From positions 1 through 64,000 of the forward strand of contig NBIV01000004.1 of the NCBI GenBank assembly GCA_003194525.1: DNA of 64,000 nucleotides. The letters are read 5' to 3'. This stretch comes from Gracilariopsis chorda. Lineage: Eukaryota > Rhodophyta > Florideophyceae > Gracilariales > Gracilariaceae. Below are positions 22,071 through 32,664 of this stretch, one piece after another. A program made the translations under genes and the position numbers. Below the pieces are notes generated by a model that searched no databases, was not told where the DNA came from, and saw only the letters and a list, made by a program, of their open reading frames with translations. Each line of letters begins with the position of its first letter. Positions within the stretch are counted from its first letter, which is position 1.

Positions 22071-22985
22071 TGTGGTGCAATCCCGGTGTGGGAAAGGCAC
22101 CCAAGGCAGCTCGAAGCCTTGCTCTCTTGGAGAGGTAGGCCCAGCTGGGTAGAGCCCTCCGTGTCCCGTATGACGGGTGTAACTCCGTCGGGAGCCTGGA
22201 TGTACCTCGGAGGTTTAGGGGTTAGAACGGGTCGGAACCACGGCTGGTACGGAAGTAGCCTGCGAGAAGGGGAACAAAAGAGGGAAAGGGACCACCCGAC
22301 GGGGGCGTGCGGAAAGCGGGAACAGACCCCGGAGGGGGGTGCCGATACACACACACGAACACGCGCCGCGCGGCGGTTAGGGCATATGAGGGGAAGAGAT
22401 GGTCTCACGGTCTCACGACACACGTCGGTAATATCAATACCCAAAACTGGGGCGGAGATAGGGCCTGTACGGGCGGTCACACGACAACAATGAATACCAC
22501 GAGTGGTCACAACCCACTGGGTACGACGAGCACGGTCTCCTCGGTGGTGCGAGTCGGGTGAAACTACCAGGCAAGCGATGTACCTCCGCGAGGAGTTAGA
22601 CACTTCGCATGGCGAATAGAGTCAGAGCCGAACTCTACTTTTTCTTTTCTTGGTGAGCTCGCCGTCGTGCGGCCGACGCTCAAGTACTAGCTCAGTGCAG
22701 TACAGTAGGTAGTGCACTAGCCTAAGTAAAATTAACCCCTAAACTACACTAAAATAAGTAGCCATTTTGGGCCTCCTGGCCGGGGCTGTAGCCACGTGTC
22801 CACCACCCTTGCCAGGCAAGTACCACAAAATATGAATGTTCCCATAACCACCCTGGGTAACCCGACCGCTAATTAGCCCGGTAAACGGGGGCTAAAATTC
22901 ATGCATCCCGCTTCATCGCTCGCACCGAGTACACCTCAGATATGAGTTTCACCATCGCCCGTACGCGGGAATGTATTGCACTACA
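22071..22985 (-). repeat. 5' LTR of element 2
   Basis: 915 bp direct repeat of 11421-12335. It is upstream of gag on the minus strand and should carry the promoter for the genomic RNA. I could not place a TATA box or transcription start with confidence. Confidence 0.95.
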
Positions 22986-22990
22986 ATCTC
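22986..22990. repeat. Target-site duplication of element 2, right copy
   Basis: ATCTC follows the right LTR and matches 11416-11420. Confidence 0.9.
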
Positions 22991-23788
22991 GAGAGCGATA
23001 GAAACAGTGTTGGGGACGAGGAACTCGAAGGAGGGGGGAGGTTGAAAAATGAGGGATTTCAGCAGATCGAGTGCCAGAGAGATAACTGGGCAAAGGAGGA
23101 TGCGGTAAGCCGTTTGCTCGCTGAAAATGGAGGGTGGAGGTGGTCGAATGTTCGGCTACTGAGGACGCTGAAGGGCGGTCGGAATTGCGGCGCGAGTGAC
23201 GTGCAATGCGGGGCGGGTGGGGCCTTGTGGGCTGGGTCGGGTGAACATCATTGTTAAAGGCCTTAAAGAGGGCGGAGGGGGACAGGGGTAAGACCTTTGC
23301 CGAACGCAACTGAGAGAGCACTGTGGATTAAGGCTGTTGGTGGTGCGGGTTGAATTATAGAGGTGACGCAAGGTGCATCTGCAAAAGAGGGGCTGCTGTG
23401 GAATGGTTGTGATGAGTGGAAAGAACTGCGTCGCAGGGGAAGACGATAGCGGCTGCGGCGAGCTCGGAGTCGCTTGCTGCGGTCAGTTGAGCTGGGTCGC
23501 GAACGGGGAGAGAGTAGGTGTAGACGAAATGAAGCGCGTGGGCGTCAATTTTTGAGCAGAGTCGCTTAATGTCAGCAAGCATGTGAATGAACGCGCCAAG
23601 CAGGACGGAGCGCAAAGTTGGGGGGACGCAGAGAAGAAACCACAGGAGAGAAGAGGGTGTAGCGCATGGAATTGAATGAATTGGAGACAAAAACGGCGGG
23701 GTGGCAAGAGGGTGGAGCCCATAGAATTGAATGCATGGGAGACAAAGGCGGCAGGGTAGCGCTGATGGGGTGGGCGAGCAATGGCTTT

Positions 23789-23850
23789 GAAGCGTTCAGG
23801 CACCAATCATCGCGCGCTTTTGGGCGCGCTAATCGGTGCCTGAACGCTTC
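23789..23850. repeat. Fold-back inverted repeat
   Basis: GAAGCGTTCAGGCACC (23789-23804) is perfectly complementary to 23835-23850. An inner GCGCGC/GCGCGC pairing follows an internal loop. The whole 62-nt unit could form a long hairpin. Confidence 0.8.
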
Positions 23851-23869
23851 GCGCTGGTTTGAATGCGGT

Positions 23870-23894
23870 GCGGCACGTGCTTTGCACGTGCCGC
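23870..23894. repeat. Perfect short hairpin
   Basis: GCGGCACGTGC, TTT, GCACGTGCCGC: an 11-bp stem with a 3-nt loop, 19 bp after the previous fold-back. No gene ends beside it, so a terminator role is not suggested. Confidence 0.7.
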
Positions 23895-24540
23895 AGGACA
23901 CAGAGCTGATTAAGTGCTAAGCTCTACTGGTTGACTTGGCGCATGATGAATGGGTACATATCTACATGGGCGCCGTGGCGGGCTGAACTCTGCACTCCGA
24001 TTCGTGCATATAAAACACGCCCTGGTGAGCCCAGGAAGTGGACCTCTGCTTACAGCTGAGGCTGAACTCGGTGCACTGATTGGTGGAAAATCTACATTTC
24101 TTACATTATGTAGATTCAGCAAAAGCCTCATAGGGGTCACTGCAAAGGTTCGCACCGGACTTGTGGCCTAGCTGGTGGTTTTGGTTATCATAGCGTACAA
24201 GATGCAGGAACACTTGCCAAGCCGCTATTGGATGCGGAAAAGATCTCAGACACGGAAACAACATGGCCATAAACGGGGTGCAGCTTCTGGCGGCGCCATC
24301 GGCATCGCTGTTAAAATCCGGCGATTGGACGCACTGCCTGCATCTCCGCCAATGATTGGCGACCATAAGATTGCTTTGCGCACGGCACGTCACCGAAGAC
24401 GCTGCCAACCATGCGCTCGCTTCGCACCCATTTGCGATAAAGAAACTCTTGTTCCTGAGCGTCCCCTCCTCCGTCAGCACGTTTACGCTCCACAACATAT
24501 CCACAAACATCAACCCCAACGTTGACCCCTTACCTCCCCA

Positions 24541-24774
24541 ATGGCTCCTAACGCCGCAGCTATAGCCGGCGTCTCCGTCACTGCCGCAGTGGCCGTCGTC
24601 TCCATCGTCAAAGGACGTCGTCGTCCGTCCAAGAAGAAGAACCATTCCGTGAAACGCGTTCAAGCCGCTTCGGAATCGGACTTCGTCGCCCCCCTAGTTC
24701 CACCCCCGCGTCCAAGCGCAAGTCAAGAGACCCCTTTTGTTACAGGAAACGTCATCTTGGCCATCAACCTTTAA
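24541..24774 (+). CDS. Possible small membrane-anchored protein (77 aa)
   Basis: ATG-started ORF after a pyrimidine/CA-rich leader. Residues 3-23 (Ala/Val-rich) could form one membrane helix, followed by a basic patch (KGRRRPSKKK) and a Pro/Ser-rich tail. The text TTTGTTACAG near the end could be a splice acceptor, so the frame might differ. No family recognised. It is divergently placed from seipin's 3' end. Confidence 0.35.
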   Translation: MAPNAAAIAGVSVTAAVAVVSIVKGRRRPSKKKNHSVKRVQAASESDFVAPLVPPPRPSASQETPFVTGNVILAINL

Positions 24775-24927
24775 GCCCGTAGTACCACATCTCCCGCACA
24801 CCCTAAGCGTCGCTGTTCCACACGCAAGTTTGTACCACCTCGCGCAGTTTGTCATCATTATGCGTCGGGTCTTGGTGAACTCATCGCTGCTTGTCCTGTT
24901 GCGTTTGTAAACTGAACAATTTGTTAT

Positions 24928-25848
24928 TCACGTCATGTGCTTGCGCGCTGGTAGACGGTGCTCACCGAACTGTGGCGACGCGTTGTACCTTGTATGACTC
25001 GTTTCCGTTGTACTGCTCGTTTGCGAAACAGCTGAGCCTGCACATGTCTCTGTCTCACTTATTTCACTTGCGGGTAGTTTCACAGTTGTATCCGCACCAA
25101 CAGAAGCACCTTTCGTGAGTCCTATACCCGCCGACTGGGTCATCGTGCGAATCGCTGCGTTAACGATTATCCACAAAACGAGCAAGCAGTACAGAGCCAC
25201 CAAAGTGATGAGCATGGAAACAGCACCACTGGCTACAAATATCGCCGGCATTTGTTTGGATAAGACTCTCATATATGACTTTCTCTTCACTATGAGTTGC
25301 ACAGACGCGTGTGAAACATGTAGCGGCGCGTGCAACATAATGCTCAGTCGATGCAAAGATGCTGTTGCATCACTTGGATGATAGTGCAGTAATGGTACCT
25401 TTACCCACTGATACTCACTCATGATTCCAAGCAAAAATGGAAGCCAGAATGTAACTGCACGTATAGAACGAGCTGTAGACGACCTATATCGTAATGCTGC
25501 GTTGGTTTCGCTATGGGCGACGCATAATTCATCTGCTGTGTGCAGGGTTGCTGACACTGCGAACACGGGGTGTTCTAGATTTTTGGCGGATTCGGGGAGA
25601 GTCAAAGTCAGATATACTTGTATAGATGATGCAGATCGAAGCGGCGCTTCTGTGAGCGATATGTTTGTAGCAAGCCCGGTGGGTTGAGCGCCGTAAAATT
25701 CGGTTGCGAAGGTTTGGCTTGGGCGGGTTTGAAGAATGTGAGAGAGCAAAGAGAACGACAGACATATGGATAGTGAGAATGTGAACACCGCTACTGAGAG
25801 TAGAAGGGAGATGAATATGAGCACTCTTTGACGGCTGAGGGATAGCAT
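24928..25848 (-). CDS. Seipin-like protein (lipid droplet biogenesis)
   Basis: This 306-residue protein has the seipin layout: a short N-terminus, a membrane helix at about residues 8-33, a lumenal beta-sandwich region (about 40-205) and a second helix at about 208-238, then a Ser/Thr-rich cytosolic tail. Diagnostic text is in the lumenal part: FYGAQPTG, VYLTLTLPES, NLEHPVFAVSATL and SYMRVL. Seipin oligomers sit at ER-lipid droplet contacts and help triglyceride collect into droplets. The start is the first Met before the helix. It is an intronless gene in a repeat-rich surrounding. Confidence 0.82.
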   Translation of the reverse strand: MLSLSRQRVLIFISLLLSVAVFTFSLSICLSFSLLSHILQTRPSQTFATEFYGAQPTGLATNISLTEAPLRSASSIQVYLTLTLPESAKNLEHPVFAVSATLHTADELCVAHSETNAALRYRSSTARSIRAVTFWLPFLLGIMSEYQWVKVPLLHYHPSDATASLHRLSIMLHAPLHVSHASVQLIVKRKSYMRVLSKQMPAIFVASGAVSMLITLVALYCLLVLWIIVNAAIRTMTQSAGIGLTKGASVGADTTVKLPASEISETETCAGSAVSQTSSTTETSHTRYNASPQFGEHRLPARKHMT

Positions 25849-27726
25849 TTTGTGAGAAACGGTTAGGTGAGTTCTTTGTGATTATTGACGGGAGAGTTCA
25901 GATATCCTCGGATTCTTGTTCAAGACACTTGAAGCGCAATACCTGTTTCAATCGTGGAGAGTCCAAAGTTGCACGGAGGATGCGAGTGGGGCACATTGCT
26001 GTTAAGGAGAAGGTTGCGCACAACATGCGCCCCGTTAGGGACGTTGTCCAAAGGGAGCTGTCTGAACCCATTCTTTTTTTTTGTTTATTTATTTGAAAAG
26101 GGCCATGCCTCTCGAGCTGCACTCTCGAACTGCATTCAGCCAAAGCTCGTGCAGCTCCGCAGTGATGAATTTAAGCCTGGCACAATCGTAGATAACGGCA
26201 ATCCACTCACCATAATGCCCTGTTAGTTCTCCTTAATCCTGGTGCTGTTCTCGGTTTCATACGTAACATTGCGTCAGGCATAAGAAACGTTGAAGCATAA
26301 TAGAATACAACTCAGGCAGCTAGTACAAATTCACCGTAGACTTCTCTAACCAACTGACACCTCTACCTTCAATACTGGACCTAGAAGTATAGCGCATAAA
26401 ACTTGCGCAAAGTAGCCATCGCGAGCGCACAATACCAAGTGTAGTTGTTCCGTGCTTCGACAATGACTGTCCGAGAAGATCAAGTATCATCCTGATGACT
26501 GCGCCGTTTGAAACAAATAAGAAAGTATATTTTATGGTGACTTCGAACCAGGTCTATTAAATATCCCGTTATTATCCTGTTCCACCGTGACTTGAGCAGC
26601 ACCATGTTTTAGACATGTGTGTGGATGCTGTAAAAGACGAGTGACAATTGAAGTTTTCTGATTACATCAGCTCTCGGGTGATATCATGATATGATGTCAC
26701 ATCATGGATGTGATATGCTTGTGCATGAAGCTGCATAATTTCTGCTTGGATAGCGACAGATTGCCGGGAATACTTCATCTATAGGTACACCTCCACCGCA
26801 GGAGGACGATCGGGGTATCCCTATAACCCTTAGCACTGCGGGCATGGTTGATATTTAGAGTAGAAGGAAATTTTTTAAGAATATAAAAGTATAGAATAAG
26901 ATGGAGTGAGATGGTTTATCCATTAAAGTGCTCGCTCTGGCTACCTGGGATGTGGTTGTATTGCTGTGACTAGTAGGCCGTGACCATCACAGTGCATTAG
27001 TCTACCTTTGTACCTTCGATAATGTCAAGCTTGGGGAGAGAGTGTGTGGTAGCGATCATAAACCTGCAGAGCAGTCCGTGAAAGACCCAGCTTCACATCG
27101 AAAGGATGCTGCCATGGTTCAAAGTGTATGGAGAGAAGAGTTAACGGGGCTTCGATTCTGACTGACGAATGCGTCAAGTGGTGCGGTAAACACTAGTATC
27201 GAAATACCATTGAGCGATTGGGGAGCTGCCCAGGCCTGCAATCTTCATGTACAAAAGCGCGAAGTTTACTGAATTCACATGACGCGTGAACTTTGCGACC
27301 CTCCTCCAGCTGGCGCTGGGGGCCTCTGCAATTTCAAGTTGTACAGCACTACGCACAGCAGGAATAACGTGATCCCAATGCCATCCACCCTCATTGTTAT
27401 CAGGCACTGCCGTCATCACCAAGGTAATGTAGCTTGACCTCAGATTAGCTTGTCGGATTCGAATTAGACATTACTTGTACTTTGATCACTAACGGTCATG
27501 TAGCTTCGCAAAGCCACTGACCAACGGGCGCGTAGGTTACCACAGTTGCGTACTTAAGCGCCCAATTAAAGGCAAGGCTCTGACGAACTAAGAGTTCCTC
27601 AGACGTCATTGTACCGTTCTCTTTTGTTGCGCTACGCTACACGCTCTGAGTTGTTACACTCATAGTCATAGCAAGAGTCTGCAATTCAAGGAACAACAAG
27701 AGAGAACGATTAGCATGAGATCAGTG
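25849..27726. other. Gene-poor stretch, 1.9 kb
   Basis: No convincing coding region. Composition is AT-richer than the gene islands. It includes short palindromic AT/ATG repeats around 26680-26720 and one copy (26814-26832) of a 19-bp motif found inverted at 56766-56784. Confidence 0.4.
26814..26832 (+). repeat. Dispersed 19-bp motif, copy A
   Basis: GGTATCCCTATAACCCTTA; its exact reverse complement occurs at 56766-56784. Nearby TAACCCTTAGCACTG text recurs at 36701-36715. Confidence 0.6.
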
Positions 27727-30160
27727 CTAATGAATTTCTCGCTCTTCAACTCTTGAAAAAAATTGAAACTGATGCTGGATATCTTCCAGTGCTTGACTAG
27801 CAGTCACCCTCACTATGGGTCCTGTCCTTTGTCTTCTGGGCGCGATCATAGCGAAAACCATCTGTTTTAGAATATCTTCACCGCCGTTTTCGTTTGTATC
27901 GCTCTTTGACCTGCGGTATAACAATTTGTCTCACAAAGTGCAGTTCGAGCCTCTGATGCTGAGCCCAGAAGGTCAAGACCTCTTGATACTTTTCCGACTT
28001 TTGATCGTAGATCCTCGCTATCACGCTAGGAGCGTCGCTTCCGCTTCCCACTTGTCTCCTCACTGTCCCGAATAGTTGGAAGACCCTCTTCACATCCAGC
28101 ATCACCCTCACCAATAAGTTTGGTTGTCATACACAGCATATAATTATCTTCATCTTCTGCACCTAACTTGCATACAGTAAACAAGACAGAGACGCCTTTA
28201 GAGTCAGCAGTTAGATCTCCATTTGCTCTGTACTACAGACAATCAGTGACCAGAGAGCTGTCGTTCTGACCAGAAGCTATCATTAGACAGTGGACGCACA
28301 AATTCCTTGGTTTCCTGCGGAGAGAAAGGTATCTTTAACCAGATATGTTTTCTTCTTCTTCTTTATTGTGGACAACAGCTTTCTATTACTAAGCTGAAGG
28401 AGAGCTTTCAGTAAAAGCTTTCTCTTTTCAGGAAGGCCAAATATGTTTTACCCTTATGTTGTAATTAGACATCAAGGACTCACATTAAAGAAGAAGAAGC
28501 TGACCACCTATCTATCTCGAACAATTGTGACTCGAAGCTTGACGCTTGACCTGGTCGAACTGGTCCTTCGAAACCACAGCAGAACGGAAGGACAATGGAC
28601 GCATGTTAGAATCTATCCCGTCGATTCACCCTCTAAAATCTTCAACTGTGTCCACATCTCGATCGTTGAAGCGATTCTCAACAACCGTCCAGAAAGAATC
28701 TTTTGTAACATTCGCATCCAATTGCATCCTTGAGAGCGCTGCACCAATGGCGGTAGTTAGTGCAGAACGCGCGTGCTCGTTGTCTCTTATTAATACACAA
28801 AGCCTAGCAAACTCATTCAGCGACAAGCCTTCAATCAAAACACCTCCTCTTGCTTGTCCTGCGCTTTCAACCTGTTGCAAGTAGCCACCTTCTACATCGT
28901 CCTTTGTCATATGTAGAGCCTGCTTGCCGAGAGAAAATGAGAAGCTTTGCGTGACGGTGACGGCATCATCAAAATATAGTCGGCATCTTGGGGCTGTCTT
29001 GAAGATTCTGCCGCCCACTGAGGAGTGCTCGCTGTTAGGTGAATAGATTGGGCTCAAACATGCGTCCAGGCGCTCAATCGAGGATTTTAGTCAATCAAGG
29101 AGTCTAGTTCATTCCGAGTGAAGAGCGTCTCCGCCTTTGTGAGTTTTCCGGAATCTTGTCGTGTGCTCACTGCGCAAGAAGAGGAAAGCACTTCCAACTT
29201 ATTGTTGTTGTTGTTGGTTTTGGGCGGATGAAGCCTAATTCCGACTTCGACGTACCAGCTCTATAGGAAGCTAGTCTCTGCCTTGAAGGCCAAGTTCTCG
29301 ATGCAGACCCATTTGCGGATCCATTTCGCTTCCTCCTGATTCGCATCAGCAGGAAGGTCGGCACACCACGGCGGGCGGATTAATGCATTGTGCCCAAAGC
29401 GAGGGTCACTGGCGGTTCCCACCTGATCCCTCAGCGCAGTACTAATCCAGCAAGAATTGACTTGGCACCGCAGCTCCAGTGATGAGCTACGACAGCTTCA
29501 ACTTCGACCCATTTCGCCTGGACGAGTTTAACGACACTTCCAACTTAGACTGAACTTCTCTAAGTTTCATGAGATCCGTTAGCGAAATGCGGATGTCTTT
29601 GTTTTCTGCCGAATTGTCGTCAGCCTGAGTGAGACTTAGTAGCTGCAGCTTCGCTTTTGCCAATGCTTCGTCTCTAAACCTTGCGTTTTTGAGGAGAGTT
29701 GTCGCAAGAATTTCGCCGACTTTCGAGGAAGAGGAGAGGCCACCTTTCATGTGTAATTCCGCGGCAAGACCACGAAAGGGGGACACAAATGAGTTCAAGT
29801 CTTCGTTTGGACGTCTCTGACAGTTCTTCATAGTATGGAATGATGCAATCAGTCGATTAAGAGCAGCAGCTGGTGGGTCCATTCGGCAAGAACCACAATT
29901 TGTCGCACAGCTGCTATTCGGTCATCTTGTTTGTAATCGATGTTGCCTTGGGCTTGATGAAAATCACAATGGATTGCTGTGCTGAAGGGAGTCCATGATC
30001 GCAGAGTTGTTGTGCAAGAGTTGCACAAATGGTTTTGATAAACGCTACCTTCTCCTTTTTCAGCAACTTCTGCTATGGTCTCAACCCAACGAACGACGCT
30101 TCTACGACACTTCTGGGGTTCAGCTTCCGGGTGAAACATTAGGGGGTAGAAAGGGCGCAT
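27727..30160 (-). pseudogene. Degenerate transposon-like coding block
   Basis: Several short minus-strand ORFs look like pieces of broken element proteins. The 29487-29882 ORF (LNRLIASFHTMKNC, NSFVSPFRGLAAEL) resembles retrotransposon gag text, and 29849-30160 may be its N-terminal part in another frame. The 28626-29057 ORF (RSALTTAIGAALSR, FWTVVENRFND) and 27727-28114 could be fragments of a second unclassified element protein. Stops and frameshifts separate all of them. I cannot define ends, LTRs or a superfamily; it may be two nested remnants. Confidence 0.42.
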
Positions 30161-31403
30161 AATTTTCCTCGGATTCCGCGTTGTGGTCCATAACTACACG
30201 TAATGTTCTAATTTGTGTGAGTATTGAGAGACGCTGCGGAGTGCAAGGACCAGAGTATTCCTTTGTACCATTGTACTAGTGGGCTGGTGGAGAGTGCTCG
30301 TGCGTCTTCTCTACCGCACTTGTATTTAACTCGCGAAGCCTGTCGCCTCCGAGTATTGCTCTCTGTGAGGAGTGTTGTCGCATCTGTGCCAATCGCATTC
30401 AAGGTAGAGGGTTCGCAGTTACCAGCGGTACAAACGTTGTACCACGAAGGTATGTAATGTTGCAGTAACTGTATCCTTGTGGATGCAGAGCACGCATTCC
30501 TCAGGTTGTTCGGACGGTTTCAAGGATTGAGTTGCGAACCTCAGCTACGAGCGAGTTCAGCCGCAAGAATGACACATGCTCGCAAACGCACAAAAGTGTG
30601 GAAATACTATTTAGTAAAGCATCGTTGGGGTAGAGGGCTACAAGGTTATCATGCGAAGCACATGGGGTCCGCGCTAACGTGCTCGTTTCTGGGCAAAAGG
30701 ACGGTCGTAGTGGAGCACGACGAATTCGAGCACATGCCGCCGTCAAGCAGCACAAGAGCGATCTTAAGCGTGCACGCTCTTGAAACGAGCACGGCGAAAC
30801 GCCCAAGATGGCCATTTGTAAGGGGCGGGCCGTTTCCTGAAGGGCATTCGAGAGATACTACGGAAGGGATGGCTTCTTTCTGGGCAACGACCATTGAAGG
30901 GAATATGCACAAGTGCAGTCGGCCGCACGAAAGATGCATTCTCGCGTTCGCGTTGAAGAACATTCAACAGCGCGGCCCGGCATTTCGTAGGCGGCTTGTG
31001 ACCGGGCAGCGGTACCGGCGCCACTTCGAAAGACTCGACATATGACGGCGTTCCTCCTGCACAGGAAGAAAAGCGGCAAGTGCATCGATAGGGTTAATCG
31101 GTGCCAGCGACAAAGAGCATAACAACGATTCGGACACTCTGTCCCGAATAGAAGCAACTGCACCCAATGTGCAATCCGGGACAACTCCCCATGCCATGAC
31201 ACGCGGCAAGCCGCCCGCGAAAGATGCGACCGAATCTTTTGAACACGGTGCTGCATCTCGTGTCGTCACCGTACACACGCCATGCCCTGTGCTTTTATGC
31301 CATCGCCGTAGCCGGGGTGCACCCGCTCTGCCGCCTGATGTTTCCGCCTATACGACTCCGATCCTTCCTCCTCCAACACTCCTGAAACCGCGGAGCACAC
31401 GCT
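30161..31403. other. Intergenic stretch before the bZIP gene
   Basis: Overlapping ORFs on both strands (for example 30479-31045) are GC-driven and show no family features. The last few hundred bases presumably hold the bZIP promoter and leader. Confidence 0.4.
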
Positions 31404-32198
31404 ATGCAACCTTCCGTTTCTGCCTCTTCTCACAGTGTGCTGCCCGCCGCTGGTGTCGCGTCCGCCACGTCGGGACTGGCTTTGTTGCAAGCCGCTTCAG
31501 CAGCCGTTTCGCACCAGCTTACCCCGCTACGAGCACCATTTATGTCAAGCAACGCCCACTCGCAAAATGTTCAACCTTCAGTGTTACCCCCTTTGCAAAC
31601 TCTGCCACCCACACGAATACCACCCGACCTGTCAGCGCTACTCAACCCGATGCCGCCAGCCGCTCAGATCACACCTCCACCCGGATTCGTCTTCGGCAAG
31701 GACGGAAAACTGAAGAAGAAACGTGGTAGAAAGCCCACACCAGGATTGAGTGACGAACAGCGACGTCAAGCTAGACTGTTGAAGAATCGTCGAACTGCAG
31801 AAACCTCACGTCGTCGAAAGATAGCGTTGATGAAACGCCTCTCCGCTGAAAGAGACGAAGCACGTGATGCCGCTCTCAAAATGGCCCATCTGATTTCCCG
31901 CTTGCATCAACGACTCGCACAACAGATGAACCTGTCTGTCAACAAGCTCTTAGAAAAGGAACCTTCATTCATTCCGCCAGTATGGCCCAAACCACTTGAT
32001 GATCAACGTGAAAACGTTCGACAAACCCCTTCTAAAGTGCTTTCTTGCACCCCAGAGCATTCTGATGTATCTCGTGCACCAAGTGTGGCCGAATCCGATG
32101 AGGAAATTAACACTTGTAACACCGGAAAGGCTAGCATTCGAACCAAATCAACAGCATCTTCTGCTACATCCGCACCTCCTACGAACAAGCCGCAATAG
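31404..32198 (+). CDS. bZIP transcription factor with AT-hook-like motif
   Basis: 264 residues. A Ser/Ala/Pro-rich N-terminus is followed by an AT-hook-like KKKRGRKPTPG at about residue 107. The bZIP basic region RLLKNRRTAETSRRRK lies at about 124-139 and has the N...A..S..R spacing that reads DNA major grooves. A leucine-zipper-like heptad stretch follows (about 140-175), rather short and Ala/His-rich. The C-terminus is polar. It should act as a dimeric nuclear regulator; its targets are unknown. The chosen start is the first ATG of the frame with no downstream alternative before the conserved part. Intronless. Confidence 0.85.
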   Translation: MQPSVSASSHSVLPAAGVASATSGLALLQAASAAVSHQLTPLRAPFMSSNAHSQNVQPSVLPPLQTLPPTRIPPDLSALLNPMPPAAQITPPPGFVFGKDGKLKKKRGRKPTPGLSDEQRRQARLLKNRRTAETSRRRKIALMKRLSAERDEARDAALKMAHLISRLHQRLAQQMNLSVNKLLEKEPSFIPPVWPKPLDDQRENVRQTPSKVLSCTPEHSDVSRAPSVAESDEEINTCNTGKASIRTKSTASSATSAPPTNKPQ

Positions 32199-32301
32199 CT
32201 CTGCATTCGTACCCGACTACCGGCAGATAACCTCTTGTACATATTCATCCATAGTAAAGTCTTGTATACCATATTTCCCCCTTCTTGTATCCCCTTTTCA
32301 C

Positions 32302-32664
32302 TCATGCCGTGTTGCCCCTGTTGTTTTCCTCATCGAGTACACTGCGCGGGTATAACACAAGAAACAGCCACCACCAAATCAACACACCGGCCGACACGGG
32401 TATCGTCAGCAACACCGCAGGGCCGTGCAGAAGTGTGCCGGTGCCGAATACCGCACCGGCACCGGTAGCAACAATTGTCCAAGGTTGGCACCATGGCGGT
32501 TTGTACCTCGAGTACACCGCTTGAGCATCTCGAATGGTTTGTATCGGGGTTCTGTTCGCTCTGATACTGGCGTGAAAGCGAATGCGATGCGGCCGTATGC
32601 ACTTCTGAGGGTTGCGACGATACACCACTGATGTGGCTGTATGTACGAAGCTGAGTTTGTTCAT
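32302..32664 (-). CDS. DUF6737-like small membrane protein, probably plastid-targeted
   Basis: 120 residues. The N-terminal 45 are rich in Arg, Ser, Thr and His and almost without acidic residues, as in an organelle transit peptide. The motif YKPPWCQPWTIVATG (54-68) opens a two-helix hydrophobic region ending WWWLFLVLYP. From memory, cyanobacterial and plastid DUF6737 proteins have a similar YKPWWCQPW start and LVLYP end; their function is unknown. If correct this is a nuclear gene of cyanobacterial origin and supports a photosynthetic host. It is convergent with the bZIP gene 103 bp away. Confidence 0.7.
   Translation of the reverse strand: MNKLSFVHTATSVVYRRNPQKCIRPHRIRFHASIRANRTPIQTIRDAQAVYSRYKPPWCQPWTIVATGAGAVFGTGTLLHGPAVLLTIPVSAGVLIWWWLFLVLYPRSVLDEENNRGNTA

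Larger units (their letters stand above)
11421..22985 (-). mobile_element. Full-length Ty3/gypsy chromovirus-like retrotransposon, element 2 (11,565 bp)
   Basis: Two 915-bp direct LTRs (11421-12335 and 22071-22985) bound the element. ATCTC is duplicated at 11416-11420 and 22986-22990. I count six differences between the LTRs by eye (about 0.7%), suggesting a fairly recent insertion. On the minus strand the order is 5' LTR (right), primer site, gag, protease, RT-RNase H-integrase, a chromodomain remnant, polypurine tract and 3' LTR. On the plus strand an intact accessory gene (12386-14227) runs from the 3' LTR towards pol. Gag, the protease-RT junction and the chromodomain are damaged, but RT-integrase and the accessory gene are open. 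Confidence 0.95.
22991..24540. other. Gene-poor stretch after element 2, with fold-back repeats
   Basis: No gene recognised. The first part is the other half of the sequence interrupted by element 2. It contains two strong inverted repeats at 23789-23850 and 23870-23894. Short ORFs on both strands are compositionally biased and look random. Confidence 0.4.

Noticed and set aside
30479..31045. 188-aa plus-strand ORF
   Set aside because: Equally long ORFs overlap it on the other strand, there are no domain-like blocks, and the length fits GC-driven chance.
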